Positions 35,812 through 45,517 of a stretch of DNA of 64,000 nt are shown here, piece after piece (within the stretch, counting starts at the first letter, position 1; each line of letters starts with the position of its first letter). A program made the translations under genes and the position numbers. Origin of the DNA: Chryseobacterium sp. Tr-659 (GTDB taxonomy: Bacteria; Bacteroidota; Bacteroidia; Flavobacteriales; Weeksellaceae); assembly GCF_011752975.1 (NCBI RefSeq), contig NZ_VWWP01000002.1, positions 496,001 through 560,000 of the forward strand, given 5' to 3'. The notes under the pieces were generated by a model. It searched no databases and had not been told where the DNA came from. It saw nothing but the letters and a program-made list of their open reading frames with translations.

Positions 35812-37659
35812 TTAATCAGAATATTCTTTTAACAATTGTCGGTAGCTCATCAAAATGGAAGACTTAGAAATAAAGCCGATAAAATCATTATTCTCACTTA
35901 CTACCGGAAGATTCCAAACTCCTGTATCATCAAAGGTCTGAAGAATTTCCAAGGGTTTATTTTCGCGATGAAGGATTGCCGGCGGAGCTTTCATAACCTG
36001 GAGGATTGTTTGGGAAGAATCAATTTCCTGATTAAAAAGATAGGGTCTGATATCATCTAAGGTGAGAATTCCTTTAAGTTTTCTGTTGCTGTCAACAACG
36101 GCAAAAATATTTTTATTTCCGTTTTTCACCAGTTCAAATAATTCTGTGATGGAATCACTTTCATTAATAGTTTGTGAATATTTATCAATGAAATCTTCAG
36201 TTCTGAGAGCAAAAAGCAGGTTTTTATCGTGTTTATTGGTAAATATTTTTCCTTGATCTGCCAATGATTTCAGTTCCGGAGAAATTGGGGAAAACCATTT
36301 GGCAATAAGATAAGAGATTACGGAAACAATCATCAGAGGGATAAAAAGATCATACCCAAAACTGGATTCTGCGATCAGGAATATTGCAGTAAGAGGAGCA
36401 TATAATACACCGCTCATTGCACCAGCCATTCCTACAAGTACCAAATTTGTTACAGGAACGTCTGTAAATCCCAGATGCTGGCAGACAAGAGCAAACAGAT
36501 AGCCCACTGTTCCTCCTGCAAAAAGTGAAGGAGCAAAGTTACCGCCATTTCCTCCGCTGAAAATGGTAAAAGAAGTTGCAAATGCCTTTAAAAGTAATAC
36601 CAGCACTAAAAAGATAATGATGGTCCAGTCTCCGATTTCAAAATATCTGAAAAAGCTGTTTTCAATAATGGAATAGGTATTTCCGTTGGTAAAAGCTTTT
36701 ACGGTTTCATACCCTTCTCCGAATAAAGGAGGAAAGAGAACACACAGTAATGAAAGTACCGCACCGCCGAACATTGCTTTACGCATTCTTGAGAGCTGAA
36801 GCCCTTTAATAAAGTGTTCTACTTTTTGTGAAATGATTACAAAATAACGGGCATATAATCCCGTAACAATTCCTAAAATAAGGTAATAAGGGACATTTTT
36901 ATAATTGAAAGGATCTCTGGTATAAAATCTGAAAAGTACATCTTCCTGAAGCAGAATTCTGGACAAAAGACTTCCGCAAACTGCAGCCACTACTAAAGGG
37001 ATAAAATCTGTAAAAACTACTCCTGTCAATAATATTTCAAATGCAAACATAATTCCGGCAATGGGAGCATTGAATGCGGAGGCAATTCCTGCTGTGGCGC
37101 CGGCAGCCAGCAATAAAGTACGTTCTTTGTAGCTTAATCTGTAAGTTTGGGCATAATTAGATCCAATAGCGGCTCCGGTAACGGCGATAGGACTTTCCAA
37201 TCCTGCGGAACCTCCCAATCCTACGGTAATAGCACTCTGTATCACCTGGGAATACATTTTAACGGATGCTACAATACTTGAATTCTGTGCAATTTCGTAC
37301 AAAATGGCTCCGATTCCTTTTCTGTCCTGTCCTTTGAATAAAGTAAGGACAATCAATGTGGTCAGTACAATTCCTAAAAAAGGAAAAACGATATAAAATA
37401 AAATCTGATATTCAAAATGGACTTTATTGGTAATGAAATAATGAATATTGTGGACTAAAGTCTTCAAAATTACACCGGCCAGCCCTGCGGTACATCCCAC
37501 CAGGATTCCCGAAAGCACGAGAAATTGGTTCCGGCTCAGCCGGTTGTTCAGCCAATGCAGTATAAGCTCATAACTGCGTGCTTTTTCTAATCCGTATTTC
37601 TGGAAATCTCTTTTAAATTTAAGGAAGCTGAGGTATTTTTTTTTGTTGTGAATTTTCAC
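35812..37659 (-). CDS. ClC-family chloride channel or antiporter with CBS domains
   Basis: A 615-aa membrane protein starting with GTG (37659). About ten to twelve helices in residues 45-445 carry ClC selectivity motifs: GGSAGLESP (with the gating Glu) and GGNGGNFAPSLFAGG (GxFxP). Two CBS domains at about 475-610 end in VVSENNDFIGFISKS and usually sense nucleotides. The Glu at the gating site suggests a Cl-/H+ antiporter or channel; the usual Ser of the GSGIP motif is not visible. Confidence 0.9.
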   Translation of the reverse strand: MKIHNKKKYLSFLKFKRDFQKYGLEKARSYELILHWLNNRLSRNQFLVLSGILVGCTAGLAGVILKTLVHNIHYFITNKVHFEYQILFYIVFPFLGIVLTTLIVLTLFKGQDRKGIGAILYEIAQNSSIVASVKMYSQVIQSAITVGLGGSAGLESPIAVTGAAIGSNYAQTYRLSYKERTLLLAAGATAGIASAFNAPIAGIMFAFEILLTGVVFTDFIPLVVAAVCGSLLSRILLQEDVLFRFYTRDPFNYKNVPYYLILGIVTGLYARYFVIISQKVEHFIKGLQLSRMRKAMFGGAVLSLLCVLFPPLFGEGYETVKAFTNGNTYSIIENSFFRYFEIGDWTIIIFLVLVLLLKAFATSFTIFSGGNGGNFAPSLFAGGTVGYLFALVCQHLGFTDVPVTNLVLVGMAGAMSGVLYAPLTAIFLIAESSFGYDLFIPLMIVSVISYLIAKWFSPISPELKSLADQGKIFTNKHDKNLLFALRTEDFIDKYSQTINESDSITELFELVKNGNKNIFAVVDSNRKLKGILTLDDIRPYLFNQEIDSSQTILQVMKAPPAILHRENKPLEILQTFDDTGVWNLPVVSENNDFIGFISKSSILMSYRQLLKEYSD

Positions 37660-37893
37660 CTTAGAAACATTTTAGTGCCATCTATGATCGGTATAGCAGT
37701 GTAAATTTATGAAATATATCATAAGTATTTGATGTTTCATATTAGGAAAAAGTCAAAAATACATTCTTTATTTATTAAATTCAGCAAATAATTTAAAATA
37801 TCACATCAATATATTTATGATTAGGATGGGAAACGGATTAAAGAATGATTTCTTATGTTATTTAGTAATTATTATATTTATGTGAATTTGAAG

Positions 37894-37927
37894 TTCAAAA
37901 TTTCTTCAAAATTTAATCATAGTTTTA
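37894..37927 (+). promoter_or_regulatory. Direct-repeat response-regulator site upstream of the two-component operon
   Basis: TTCAAAATTTC followed by TTCAAAATTTA: two copies 11 bp apart (37894-37915), as expected for OmpR-family dimers binding on one face of the helix. TAGTTTTA (37920-37927) is a one-mismatch -7 element starting 26 bp after the repeat. It lies only a few bases before the ATG, so the transcript would be almost leaderless. The same arrangement recurs at 40017-40050. Confidence 0.6.
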
Positions 37928-37931
37928 TCGC

Positions 37932-38606
37932 ATGAAAATTCTAATCGTTGAGGACGAAGCTGAGCTTGCCAAAAGTATTTCCGAATATTTGTCCGGAGAA
38001 AATTACCTCTGTGAATCTGCCGGCACATTTACGGATGCCATGGATAAAATTGAAACATTTGACTATGACTGTATTTTATTGGATATCATGCTTCCGGACG
38101 GAAACGGACTTAAACTGCTGGAAGAATTGAAAAAGCTTCAAAAACAGGATGGTGTAATTATTATTTCTGCGAAAAATGCCCTGGATGATAAAATTGAAGG
38201 GCTGAAGCTGGGAGCTGATGATTATCTGACCAAGCCTTTTCACCTTTCAGAACTTATGGCAAGGGTATATTCCATTATCCGAAGAAAACAGTTCAGCAGT
38301 TCCAATGTGATCATTCAGAACGAATTGCAGATCGATCTTTTGGCGAAAACAGTAGCTGTGAACAATGAAACAATTTCACTGACAAAGAAAGAATTTGACC
38401 TCTTAATTTATTTCATCGGAAACAAAAATAAGGTAATCTCTAAAAGTACGCTGGCCGAACATCTTTCCGGAGACTTTGCTGATATGCTTGATAATCATGA
38501 TTTTGTATATGCCCATGTAAAGAACCTTAAGAAAAAACTCTACGATGCCGGATGTGGACATTATCTGAAAACAGTTTATGGAACAGGATATAAATGGGAA
38601 GGATAG
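37932..38606 (+). CDS. OmpR-family response regulator
   Basis: A 224-aa response regulator. Receiver domain with E7-D8, the phospho-acceptor Asp51 (LLDIMLP), a Ser (ISAKN) and Lys (TKPFHLSEL). The winged-helix output domain follows (about 128-222: SLTKKEFDLLIYF, AHVKNLKKKL). It pairs with the histidine kinase 98 bp downstream. A tandem repeat upstream suggests autoregulation. Confidence 0.93.
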   Translation: MKILIVEDEAELAKSISEYLSGENYLCESAGTFTDAMDKIETFDYDCILLDIMLPDGNGLKLLEELKKLQKQDGVIIISAKNALDDKIEGLKLGADDYLTKPFHLSELMARVYSIIRRKQFSSSNVIIQNELQIDLLAKTVAVNNETISLTKKEFDLLIYFIGNKNKVISKSTLAEHLSGDFADMLDNHDFVYAHVKNLKKKLYDAGCGHYLKTVYGTGYKWEG

Positions 38607-38704
38607 AATGGTTGCTGGTTGAAAAATAAAAACTGTGACCATAGAGATCATTAAACTTTAAATTACGAACTTTAAGTCTTAAACCCTCATAATTCATCAT
38701 TATT

Positions 38705-39991
38705 TTGAAGCCTCTTTTAACCAAAACTACAAAACCATTTCTCATCTACGTACTTATTGTATTGATGATCAGTATTCCTGTGTATTATTTTGTAGTGGAT
38801 ACCATCTGGAAGAGCGAACTGGACGAGCATAATCAGATTATTGTGGAGAAAACGGCTTATGAGTTCAATCATCTGAAGCTTTCGGATGAGGCTTTGGAAA
38901 AAAGCCTTACACTGTGGAATCATATACAGCCTGAAACAAATATTGAGAGAATTTCTGCTGAAGAAGTTAAAAAAGATACGGTTTATACCTACGAAAAGCA
39001 TCTTCCGTTTATCTCGGAAAAGAAAAAGGAACGATACAGATGTTTAAAAAAAGTGGTATATATTCATAACAAGCCTTATCTTTTTACGATACAGACTAAT
39101 ATTGAAGAATCTCACGAAACCATTGCAGTAATTGCTATGATCACTATATTTTTCTTTGTTATGATTGTGGTTGGGCTTTTATATCTGAACAGAAAACTTT
39201 CTTCATCCATCTGGAAACCGTTCAGAAGTACTTTGGATCAGTTGAAGACATTTAATCTCAACAGCCAGAATAAAATTGAATTTCCTGCTACCGATACTAC
39301 AGAATTTGAAGAATTGAATCATTCTCTTTATAAGCTGATAGAGCGCAACGTATCAACCTACAAAACCCAGAAGGAGTTTACGGAAAATGCTTCTCACGAG
39401 CTGCAGACACCGCTTGCTATCATTAAAAACAAACTTGATCTTTTGCTTCAGGATCAGGATCTCACAGAAAAGCAGTACAGGCTTGCAGAGGATATGAATA
39501 AAGCATTAACAAGAAGTTCCAGAATTAATAAAAACCTTTTGTTACTGGCAAAAATTGATAATAACCAGTTTGATAATTCTGAAATTATTCAGTTTAATCA
39601 TCTGCTTCATCAGAGTATTGACATTCTTGAGGAGCATTTTGAGCAGAAAAATATTTCTGTTGAGGAAGCGATTTCAGATGATGTAAAAGTAGGAGGAAAC
39701 AGCATTCTTACGGAAATACTGATCAACAATCTTATCATCAATGCCATTCGTCATACTGCTCCCGGAGGTTCAATCGCTATTAATCTCACGGATTCTGTGT
39801 TTGAAATCTCCAATTCAGGAACAGCACCCCTGAACCCTGATCTTCTGTTCAAAAGATTTTCAAAGCTTTCCACAGACAACAGCGGAAGCGGCCTGGGGTT
39901 ATCTATTATACAGGAAATATGTAAATTCCATCACTGGACTATCGGCTATAGATTTGAAAATAATCATCATATTTTCAGTGTTAATTTATAG
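38705..39991 (+). CDS. Two-component sensor histidine kinase
   Basis: A 428-aa membrane kinase beginning with TTG; no in-frame ATG lies upstream, and the first internal ATG would cut into the first membrane helix. Transmembrane helices at about 11-33 and 140-162 flank a periplasmic sensor domain of about 105 residues. The HisKA motif is ENASHELQTPL (His231); the ATPase has the N box INNLIINAIRHT and G box GSGLGLSII. Signal unknown. Partner: the response regulator just upstream. Confidence 0.92.
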   Translation: MKPLLTKTTKPFLIYVLIVLMISIPVYYFVVDTIWKSELDEHNQIIVEKTAYEFNHLKLSDEALEKSLTLWNHIQPETNIERISAEEVKKDTVYTYEKHLPFISEKKKERYRCLKKVVYIHNKPYLFTIQTNIEESHETIAVIAMITIFFFVMIVVGLLYLNRKLSSSIWKPFRSTLDQLKTFNLNSQNKIEFPATDTTEFEELNHSLYKLIERNVSTYKTQKEFTENASHELQTPLAIIKNKLDLLLQDQDLTEKQYRLAEDMNKALTRSSRINKNLLLLAKIDNNQFDNSEIIQFNHLLHQSIDILEEHFEQKNISVEEAISDDVKVGGNSILTEILINNLIINAIRHTAPGGSIAINLTDSVFEISNSGTAPLNPDLLFKRFSKLSTDNSGSGLGLSIIQEICKFHHWTIGYRFENNHHIFSVNL

Positions 39992-40016
39992 TTAAAAAAC
40001 AGCGGGGTTCCGGCAA

Positions 40017-40050
40017 TTCAAAATTTCTTCTAAATCAGATTGCACCTTTG
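40017..40050 (+). promoter_or_regulatory. Second copy of the direct-repeat site, upstream of the TSUP gene
   Basis: TTCAAAATTTC then TTCTAAATCA (40017-40037), 11 bp apart. CACCTTTG (40043-40050), a one-mismatch -7 element, starts 26 bp after the repeat start, as at 37894. No -33 TTG is needed if the regulator activates. Confidence 0.6.
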
Positions 40051-40087
40051 TATTGAAAACATACTGAGGTATAAATTTTATTTAGAA

Positions 40088-41122
40088 ATGATTTTAAAAA
40101 TTGTCCTTTTACTGGCAGGAACAATCCTTGCATTCTGGATCAGCGCTATTTGTGGAGGCGGTGCAAGTCTTATTTTGATTCCGATACTGAATCTGCTGCT
40201 TCCAACATCTCTGGTACCTTTTTCCCTTACCATTGGTACTTTTACAAGTTCAGCATCCCGAATTGCCGTATTCAAAAAACATATCAACTGGAAAATATTT
40301 TTGTGGTTTGTTCCATTTTCGATTCCGGCTGTATTACTGGGGGCTTATCTGATTAAATATGTAAATCCGAATTATCTGCAGCTGATTGTTGCTTTATTCC
40401 TTATAGCTAATCTCCCGCAGCTTTTTGCATCCAAAAATAAATCTGAAGAAACAGATAAAGAATATCCGAAATCCGCATTGGCCCTCATTGGGTTTTCTGC
40501 AGGCTTTATCTCAGGAATTACCGGTGCTGTAGGTCTTCTTTTCAACCGTTTTTATTTAAAATTCGGACTTAAGAAAGAAGAAATCGTAGCAACGAGGGCT
40601 GCCAATGAAGTTTTTCTTCACCTTATCAAACTTATCATCTACATTTCATTAGGATTATATTCAGGAACCGCATTATGGCTGGGAATTGCCATTGCAGTAG
40701 GTGCGATTGTATCATCGTATACCGTTAAATATATTCTTCCGCATCTTAGTGAGAATCTGTTCAAGAAAATAGGTTACGGTGCAATGGTTATATCCGGGAT
40801 TACTTTATTTACAGGAACTTCCGGTAAAATTATTCAACAGGATCAGATTGTAGTAAGCAATTCATCTACACAGCACAAAAAAGTGTATTCCATGTCCTGG
40901 AGAAATACTAAAATGGTTCTTGAATACAAAGCGAATAAAGGGATTGAGTTTGAGAAAACCGTATCACCGGAAGATTTGTCCGGAAGCCTTAAAGAGAAAT
41001 ACCACAGCCTGATGGATCATTATGATGAGGTTCAGATCGAAAAGGTATACGTTTTCGGAAAGAAGATCACTCATGAATTTTATTGTTACAAAAATAATGT
41101 ACTGACGAAGTTTAAGGTGTAA
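40088..41122 (+). CDS. TSUP family transporter (TauE/SafE-like) with C-terminal extension
   Basis: A 344-aa protein; ATG at 40088 rather than the upstream TTG at 40040, because the former begins directly before the first membrane helix (MILKIVLLLAGTIL). About eight helices in residues 1-255, with the N- and C-terminal half-motifs GGGASLILIP and SGITGAVGLLFNRFY of sulfite exporter/TSUP proteins. About 85 extra hydrophilic residues follow the last helix; such a tail is not usual. Substrates in the family are organosulfur compounds, sulfite or others; not determined here. First gene of a likely four-gene unit under the two-component system. Confidence 0.83.
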   Translation: MILKIVLLLAGTILAFWISAICGGGASLILIPILNLLLPTSLVPFSLTIGTFTSSASRIAVFKKHINWKIFLWFVPFSIPAVLLGAYLIKYVNPNYLQLIVALFLIANLPQLFASKNKSEETDKEYPKSALALIGFSAGFISGITGAVGLLFNRFYLKFGLKKEEIVATRAANEVFLHLIKLIIYISLGLYSGTALWLGIAIAVGAIVSSYTVKYILPHLSENLFKKIGYGAMVISGITLFTGTSGKIIQQDQIVVSNSSTQHKKVYSMSWRNTKMVLEYKANKGIEFEKTVSPEDLSGSLKEKYHSLMDHYDEVQIEKVYVFGKKITHEFYCYKNNVLTKFKV

Positions 41123-41275
41123 TCAATTGATAGTTTGCAGGTAATGCGCAAGGGCATAAGAAATCAAAGATTTAATAATAAAGCTCTTGCTGATTTCATA
41201 AATGCTGCAGATATCTAAAAAATTGGAGTAAAGTCCATGATCTGTGAGAGATAAAATAAGAAATCTAGAAATACA

Positions 41276-42031
41276 ATGAGAACAGTAAACAAAGTAGCAG
41301 CCGTCACTATACTTTTCTGGCTTATGAAAATTGTAGCCACAACATTAGGGGAAACACTTGGAGATTTTATTTCCATGACACTCAATCTGGGATATGTTGT
41401 AGGTATTTTGGTTACTCTGGTATTTTTCGTGGTTATTTTATCTGTACAGCTTAGTGTAAAAAAATACATTCCGGCGGTATATTGGATGGTCATCATAGGG
41501 ACAACAACTTTAGGAACAGAAATTTCCGATTTTATTGACCGGACGTTAAAAACCGGATACCTTGTCGGCAGCCTGATCCTGCTTTCCGGACTGTTGATTT
41601 CATTGTTTTTATGGTACAAAAAGTATGGGAACCTTGAAGTGTATCCGATTGTTGAGAAAAATAAAGAATTTTATTACTGGACAGCCATTCTTTTTTCAAA
41701 TAGCCTGGGAACGGCATTCGGAGACTTCCTGAGTGATAATTTAGGACTGGGATATCTCACCGGTGCCCTGATTACCGGACTGATTATATTAGTGGTTATT
41801 ACACTCCATTATTTCACAAAAATCAACCATGTTCTGCTGTTTTGGATTGCCTTTGTTTTTACCAGACCATTTGGGGCTACATTCGGAGACCTTTTAACAA
41901 AACCACTGGCCAAAGGCGGCTTGGATCTCGGAACACTTAATGCTTCTCTGATCTCACTTGTACTGATGGTTCTGATGATTTTCATTTCACAAAGAAAGCA
42001 TCGCAAAGAACTGCCTTTTCAAAACGAATAA
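41276..42031 (+). CDS. COG4705-type membrane protein with four internal repeats
   Basis: A 251-aa integral membrane protein with about eight helices. The same unit appears four times, each near LG(E/T)xxGDF...LxxGYLxGxLI: TTLGETLGDFISMTLNLGY, TTLGTEISDFIDRTLKTGY, NSLGTAFGDFLSDNLGLGY, and RPFGATFGDLLTKPLAKGG. Proteins of this kind (COG4705, uncharacterised) occur near metal-resistance and two-component genes. The invariant Glu/Asp in each repeat suggests a cation path; that is inference. Confidence 0.82.
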   Translation: MRTVNKVAAVTILFWLMKIVATTLGETLGDFISMTLNLGYVVGILVTLVFFVVILSVQLSVKKYIPAVYWMVIIGTTTLGTEISDFIDRTLKTGYLVGSLILLSGLLISLFLWYKKYGNLEVYPIVEKNKEFYYWTAILFSNSLGTAFGDFLSDNLGLGYLTGALITGLIILVVITLHYFTKINHVLLFWIAFVFTRPFGATFGDLLTKPLAKGGLDLGTLNASLISLVLMVLMIFISQRKHRKELPFQNE

Positions 42032-42085
42032 TCATACTTCAACTATAATAAAGAAATTTTTTTAAGAAAATAAAGACTCAATAGA

Positions 42086-44506
42086 ATGAATAGGACAAAA
42101 CTGTTATTTTTCCCGACATGTGTGATAATTTCTTCTCTGGCTTCGGCGCAGACAAGCTCTGTAACGGCATCAGGAAGGGTTCTTACCAAAGACAAGGCCG
42201 CGTTACCTTATGCCAATATTATTTTAAAAAAAGAAAAAGACAGCGCATTTGTAGCAGGAACTATTACCAATGAAGATGGAAGGTTTTCCCTTACCGGTAT
42301 AAAGCCGGATCATTATCTTCTGGAAACCTCAATTTCCGGGTATCATTCACAGATACAGCCCGTTTTTATAGGAAGCCTTTCTGAATTTCTCGAAATCCCA
42401 GTCATTGAGCTGATTCAGAAACAGGAAAATGAGACAAAAATAGAAGCCATTACCATTACCGCTTCCAAAAAGAATGAAATAGATAATCGTCTTGATAAGA
42501 AAACTTATTCTGTAGCGGATAACATCAGCCAAAGCGGCGGATCGGTACTGCAGAGCATGCAAAATCTTCCCGGAATCACTGTACAGGACGGAAAAGTACA
42601 ATTAAGAGGAAATGATAAGGTTACGGTATTGATTGACGGTAAACAAACTGCTCTTACGGGGTTTGGAAGCCAGACAGGACTGGATAATATCCCGGCTTCT
42701 GCTATTGATAAAATTGAGATCATCAACAATCCTTCCTCAAAATATGATGCGAACGGAAATGCGGGAATCATCAACATCATCATGAAAAAAAATAAACAGA
42801 ACGGATGGAACGGAAAAGCAGGGTTTACAACAGGTTTAGGATCACTTTGGGTAAGAAAGGAAAATCTTCCGACAATAAGACCTCAATATACATTAACACC
42901 GAAAATAAATCCTTCATTATCTCTTAATTACAGAAAAAACAAAGTCAATATCTTTTTACAGGCCGATAATCTATATACTGAAACGCTTAATAAGAATGAA
43001 TTTGTAACGCGTACTTATGATGACGGAACCATAATCAATTCACAGCTGAAAAGAAACAGAAATACCAATTTCTTTACCACAAAAGCGGGAATAGACTGGA
43101 ATATTGATCCGCAGAATACATTAACCATCTCAGGAATGTATGGAAGTGAAAAGATTATAGACCGTGGCGATCAGCCATTCTTCAACGGAGATTTTTCTCA
43201 ACGCCTCCGTCTTTGGCAGTTTCTGGAAGATGAGCTGAAAACTACCGTTATGGGAACAGCCTCTTATCAGCATAAATTCAAAGAAGCCGGCCATGTATTG
43301 AACGTGGGCTTCAACTATACTTTTCACAGAGAGGATGAAAAATATTTCTACGATAACTATCTTCCGGCTTCCACGGGAACCGATGCTTTTAAATTGTTGT
43401 CTGATGAGCAGGTTTATGATTTCAATGTTGATTATGTAAAACCTTTAAAATACGGTAGAATAGAGACTGGTATTAAGCTTAGAAACAGAAGCATTCCTAC
43501 CAATATGAATTTTATTCCGGGAGCAAACTCTGTTCTTGATGTTTCTGCCGGAGGAAAAGCAGATTATAAGGAGTTTATCCCTGCCGTGTATGGAAATTAT
43601 GTTTTCGAAAATGAAAAATGGGAAGCAGAACTGGGACTCAGACTGGAATATGTAAGAATTGAATATGATGTGAACCCTAATCATCCTACTTATAAAAGTG
43701 ACGGATATAATTACACACAGCCTTTTCCCAACTTCAGGCTGGCTTATAAGCTTGACGACCGTAATAAATTCTCTGTATTTTACAACAGAAGGGTAGACCG
43801 TCCTAATGAAGTAGATATCAGAATTTTTCCAAAATATGATGATGCAGAGATCATTAAAGTAGGAAATCCTGCGCTGCGTCCTCAATTCACCAATTCTGTT
43901 GAGCTGGGCTATAAATATAACTGGGATAATGGTTATCTGTATTCTGCTTTATACCATCGTTTTGCTAACGGAACTATTACCAGAATATCGAGCATTGTTC
44001 CCGGAAGCACGCTTATTTATGCCATATTCCAGAATGCAGGAAAAAGCTACAACACGGGATTGGAAGCAATCTGGAATCAAAAGATATCCGGTGTTTATTC
44101 CTTTAATATCAACGGAAATCTTTACCGTAATCAAATTGATGCATTTTCTGTACAAAATCTGTATCCTCAACCCAATGTTTTCTCAGCTGCCCAACAAACC
44201 GCTGTTTCAGGGAATATAAAAATGAATAACGTATTTCATTTTGCCAAGGGATTAGATGCACAATGTACTCTTGTGTATCTGGCTCCAGATATTGTTCCGC
44301 AGGGGAAAATAAAATCAAGATTTTCAATGGATTTAGGAATTAAAAAAGCCATCCAGAAAGGGAAAGGGGAACTGTTTCTGAACGCCTCGGATTTGCTGAA
44401 TACGATGGTCATTAAAAAATCAATTCAGGGAATGGGATTCGCTTACACCAGCAATGAATATTATGAAACCCAGGTCGTAAGATTGGGCTACAGCTATAAA
44501 TTTTAA
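42086..44506 (+). CDS. TonB-dependent receptor with CarboxypepD-like domain
   Basis: An 806-aa outer-membrane protein. A signal peptide (1-21) is followed by a carboxypeptidase-regulatory-like beta-sandwich (about 25-110, with GRVLTKDKAALPYANI), a plug domain (GGSVLQSMQNLPGITVQ, LRGNDKVTVLIDGK, IEIINNPSSKYDANGNAGIINI) and a long barrel, as in outer-membrane beta-barrel family 3 proteins. Probably under control of the upstream two-component system; substrate unknown. Confidence 0.88.
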   Translation: MNRTKLLFFPTCVIISSLASAQTSSVTASGRVLTKDKAALPYANIILKKEKDSAFVAGTITNEDGRFSLTGIKPDHYLLETSISGYHSQIQPVFIGSLSEFLEIPVIELIQKQENETKIEAITITASKKNEIDNRLDKKTYSVADNISQSGGSVLQSMQNLPGITVQDGKVQLRGNDKVTVLIDGKQTALTGFGSQTGLDNIPASAIDKIEIINNPSSKYDANGNAGIINIIMKKNKQNGWNGKAGFTTGLGSLWVRKENLPTIRPQYTLTPKINPSLSLNYRKNKVNIFLQADNLYTETLNKNEFVTRTYDDGTIINSQLKRNRNTNFFTTKAGIDWNIDPQNTLTISGMYGSEKIIDRGDQPFFNGDFSQRLRLWQFLEDELKTTVMGTASYQHKFKEAGHVLNVGFNYTFHREDEKYFYDNYLPASTGTDAFKLLSDEQVYDFNVDYVKPLKYGRIETGIKLRNRSIPTNMNFIPGANSVLDVSAGGKADYKEFIPAVYGNYVFENEKWEAELGLRLEYVRIEYDVNPNHPTYKSDGYNYTQPFPNFRLAYKLDDRNKFSVFYNRRVDRPNEVDIRIFPKYDDAEIIKVGNPALRPQFTNSVELGYKYNWDNGYLYSALYHRFANGTITRISSIVPGSTLIYAIFQNAGKSYNTGLEAIWNQKISGVYSFNINGNLYRNQIDAFSVQNLYPQPNVFSAAQQTAVSGNIKMNNVFHFAKGLDAQCTLVYLAPDIVPQGKIKSRFSMDLGIKKAIQKGKGELFLNASDLLNTMVIKKSIQGMGFAYTSNEYYETQVVRLGYSYKF

Positions 44507-44535
44507 AAAATTGAAAATTATAAATGTAATTTAGG

Positions 44536-45342
44536 ATGAAAACGCACTTTCAAAAAACGCTGATTTATATAATGATTCTAAGTTCAGCCCTAGGCAGGAT
44601 GAATGCACAGAACACGAATGACTCTGTTGCTGTTCGGGAACCGATACAGGACAGTGTAACAACGGCCAGTATTCAGAAAAACAAGCTGAATTATAAAAGT
44701 CTGATTATCCCAGCTGTATTTATAGGATATGGAGTTGCCGGATTATCAATGGATAATCTGAAACGGCTTAATAATTCAACCAGAACTGAAATCAACGAGC
44801 ATCAGCCTGCCCGCATAAAACTGGATAATTATACTCAGTATGCGCCTGCAGCAATTGTGTACGGACTTAATGCAATCGGGATTAAAGGGAAGCACAACCT
44901 GAGAGACCGTACTATTATTTATGCCTCGTCACAACTTATTGCAGCAGCATTTACCATGCCTTTGAAATACCTTGTTAAGGAACAAAGGCCGGACGGGTCC
45001 AATACATTATCTTTTCCATCGGGACATGCGGCTACGGCATTTTCCTCTGCCCAGTTTATGTTCAGGGAATATAAAGACACCAACTTCTGGTTAAGTATCT
45101 CCGGATATCCTTTTGCTATTTTCACAGGTGTTTACAGAATGCTGAATGATAAGCACTGGCTGGGAGATGTAGTGGCAGGTGCAGGATTTGGAATTCTTTC
45201 TACAGAGCTTGCTTACTGGCTTTTCCCAAAAATCGATAATCTGCTGCGTGGTAAAAAGGGAAAGAACACATTATCCTCAACAATGGTGATGCCTTTTTAT
45301 CAAAATAAAACGGTAGGAATAGGATTGGTGAAGAATTTTTAA
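44536..45342 (+). CDS. PAP2-family phosphatase
   Basis: A 268-aa protein with a signal or N-terminal helix (about 8-24). All three PAP2 motifs are present: K-x6-RP (KYLVKEQRP), PSGH (FPSGHAATAFS) and R-x5-H-x3-D (YRMLNDKHWLGD). In flavobacteria such proteins dephosphorylate lipid A or undecaprenyl pyrophosphate at the outer face of the membrane. Follows the TonB receptor by 29 bp; closing gene of the unit, with its own terminator. Confidence 0.9.
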   Translation: MKTHFQKTLIYIMILSSALGRMNAQNTNDSVAVREPIQDSVTTASIQKNKLNYKSLIIPAVFIGYGVAGLSMDNLKRLNNSTRTEINEHQPARIKLDNYTQYAPAAIVYGLNAIGIKGKHNLRDRTIIYASSQLIAAAFTMPLKYLVKEQRPDGSNTLSFPSGHAATAFSSAQFMFREYKDTNFWLSISGYPFAIFTGVYRMLNDKHWLGDVVAGAGFGILSTELAYWLFPKIDNLLRGKKGKNTLSSTMVMPFYQNKTVGIGLVKNF

Positions 45343-45379
45343 TTATAAGCAAAAAGTTCTTTTACAGATCAATACATTT

Positions 45380-45407
45380 AACAGCTTGCTTTGGTAAGCT
45401 GTTTTTT
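45380..45407 (+). terminator. Terminator after the PAP2 gene
   Basis: AACAGCTT pairs with AAGCTGTT around an 8-nt loop, followed by TTTTTT. Confidence 0.8.
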
Positions 45408-45517
45408 ATGGAAAAAATGTTTTTTGTTTGGAAATAGAATTAGGCTATCTTTGATGTGGCTAAATTATATATTAGCATACTTCAGTCTACACCACAAAGA
45501 ACACCACACCAAATATT

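Noticed and set aside
37920..37927. Leaderless start as a firm claim for the response regulator
   Set aside because: The -7 element has one mismatch, and a transcription start could lie elsewhere; only noted as a consequence.
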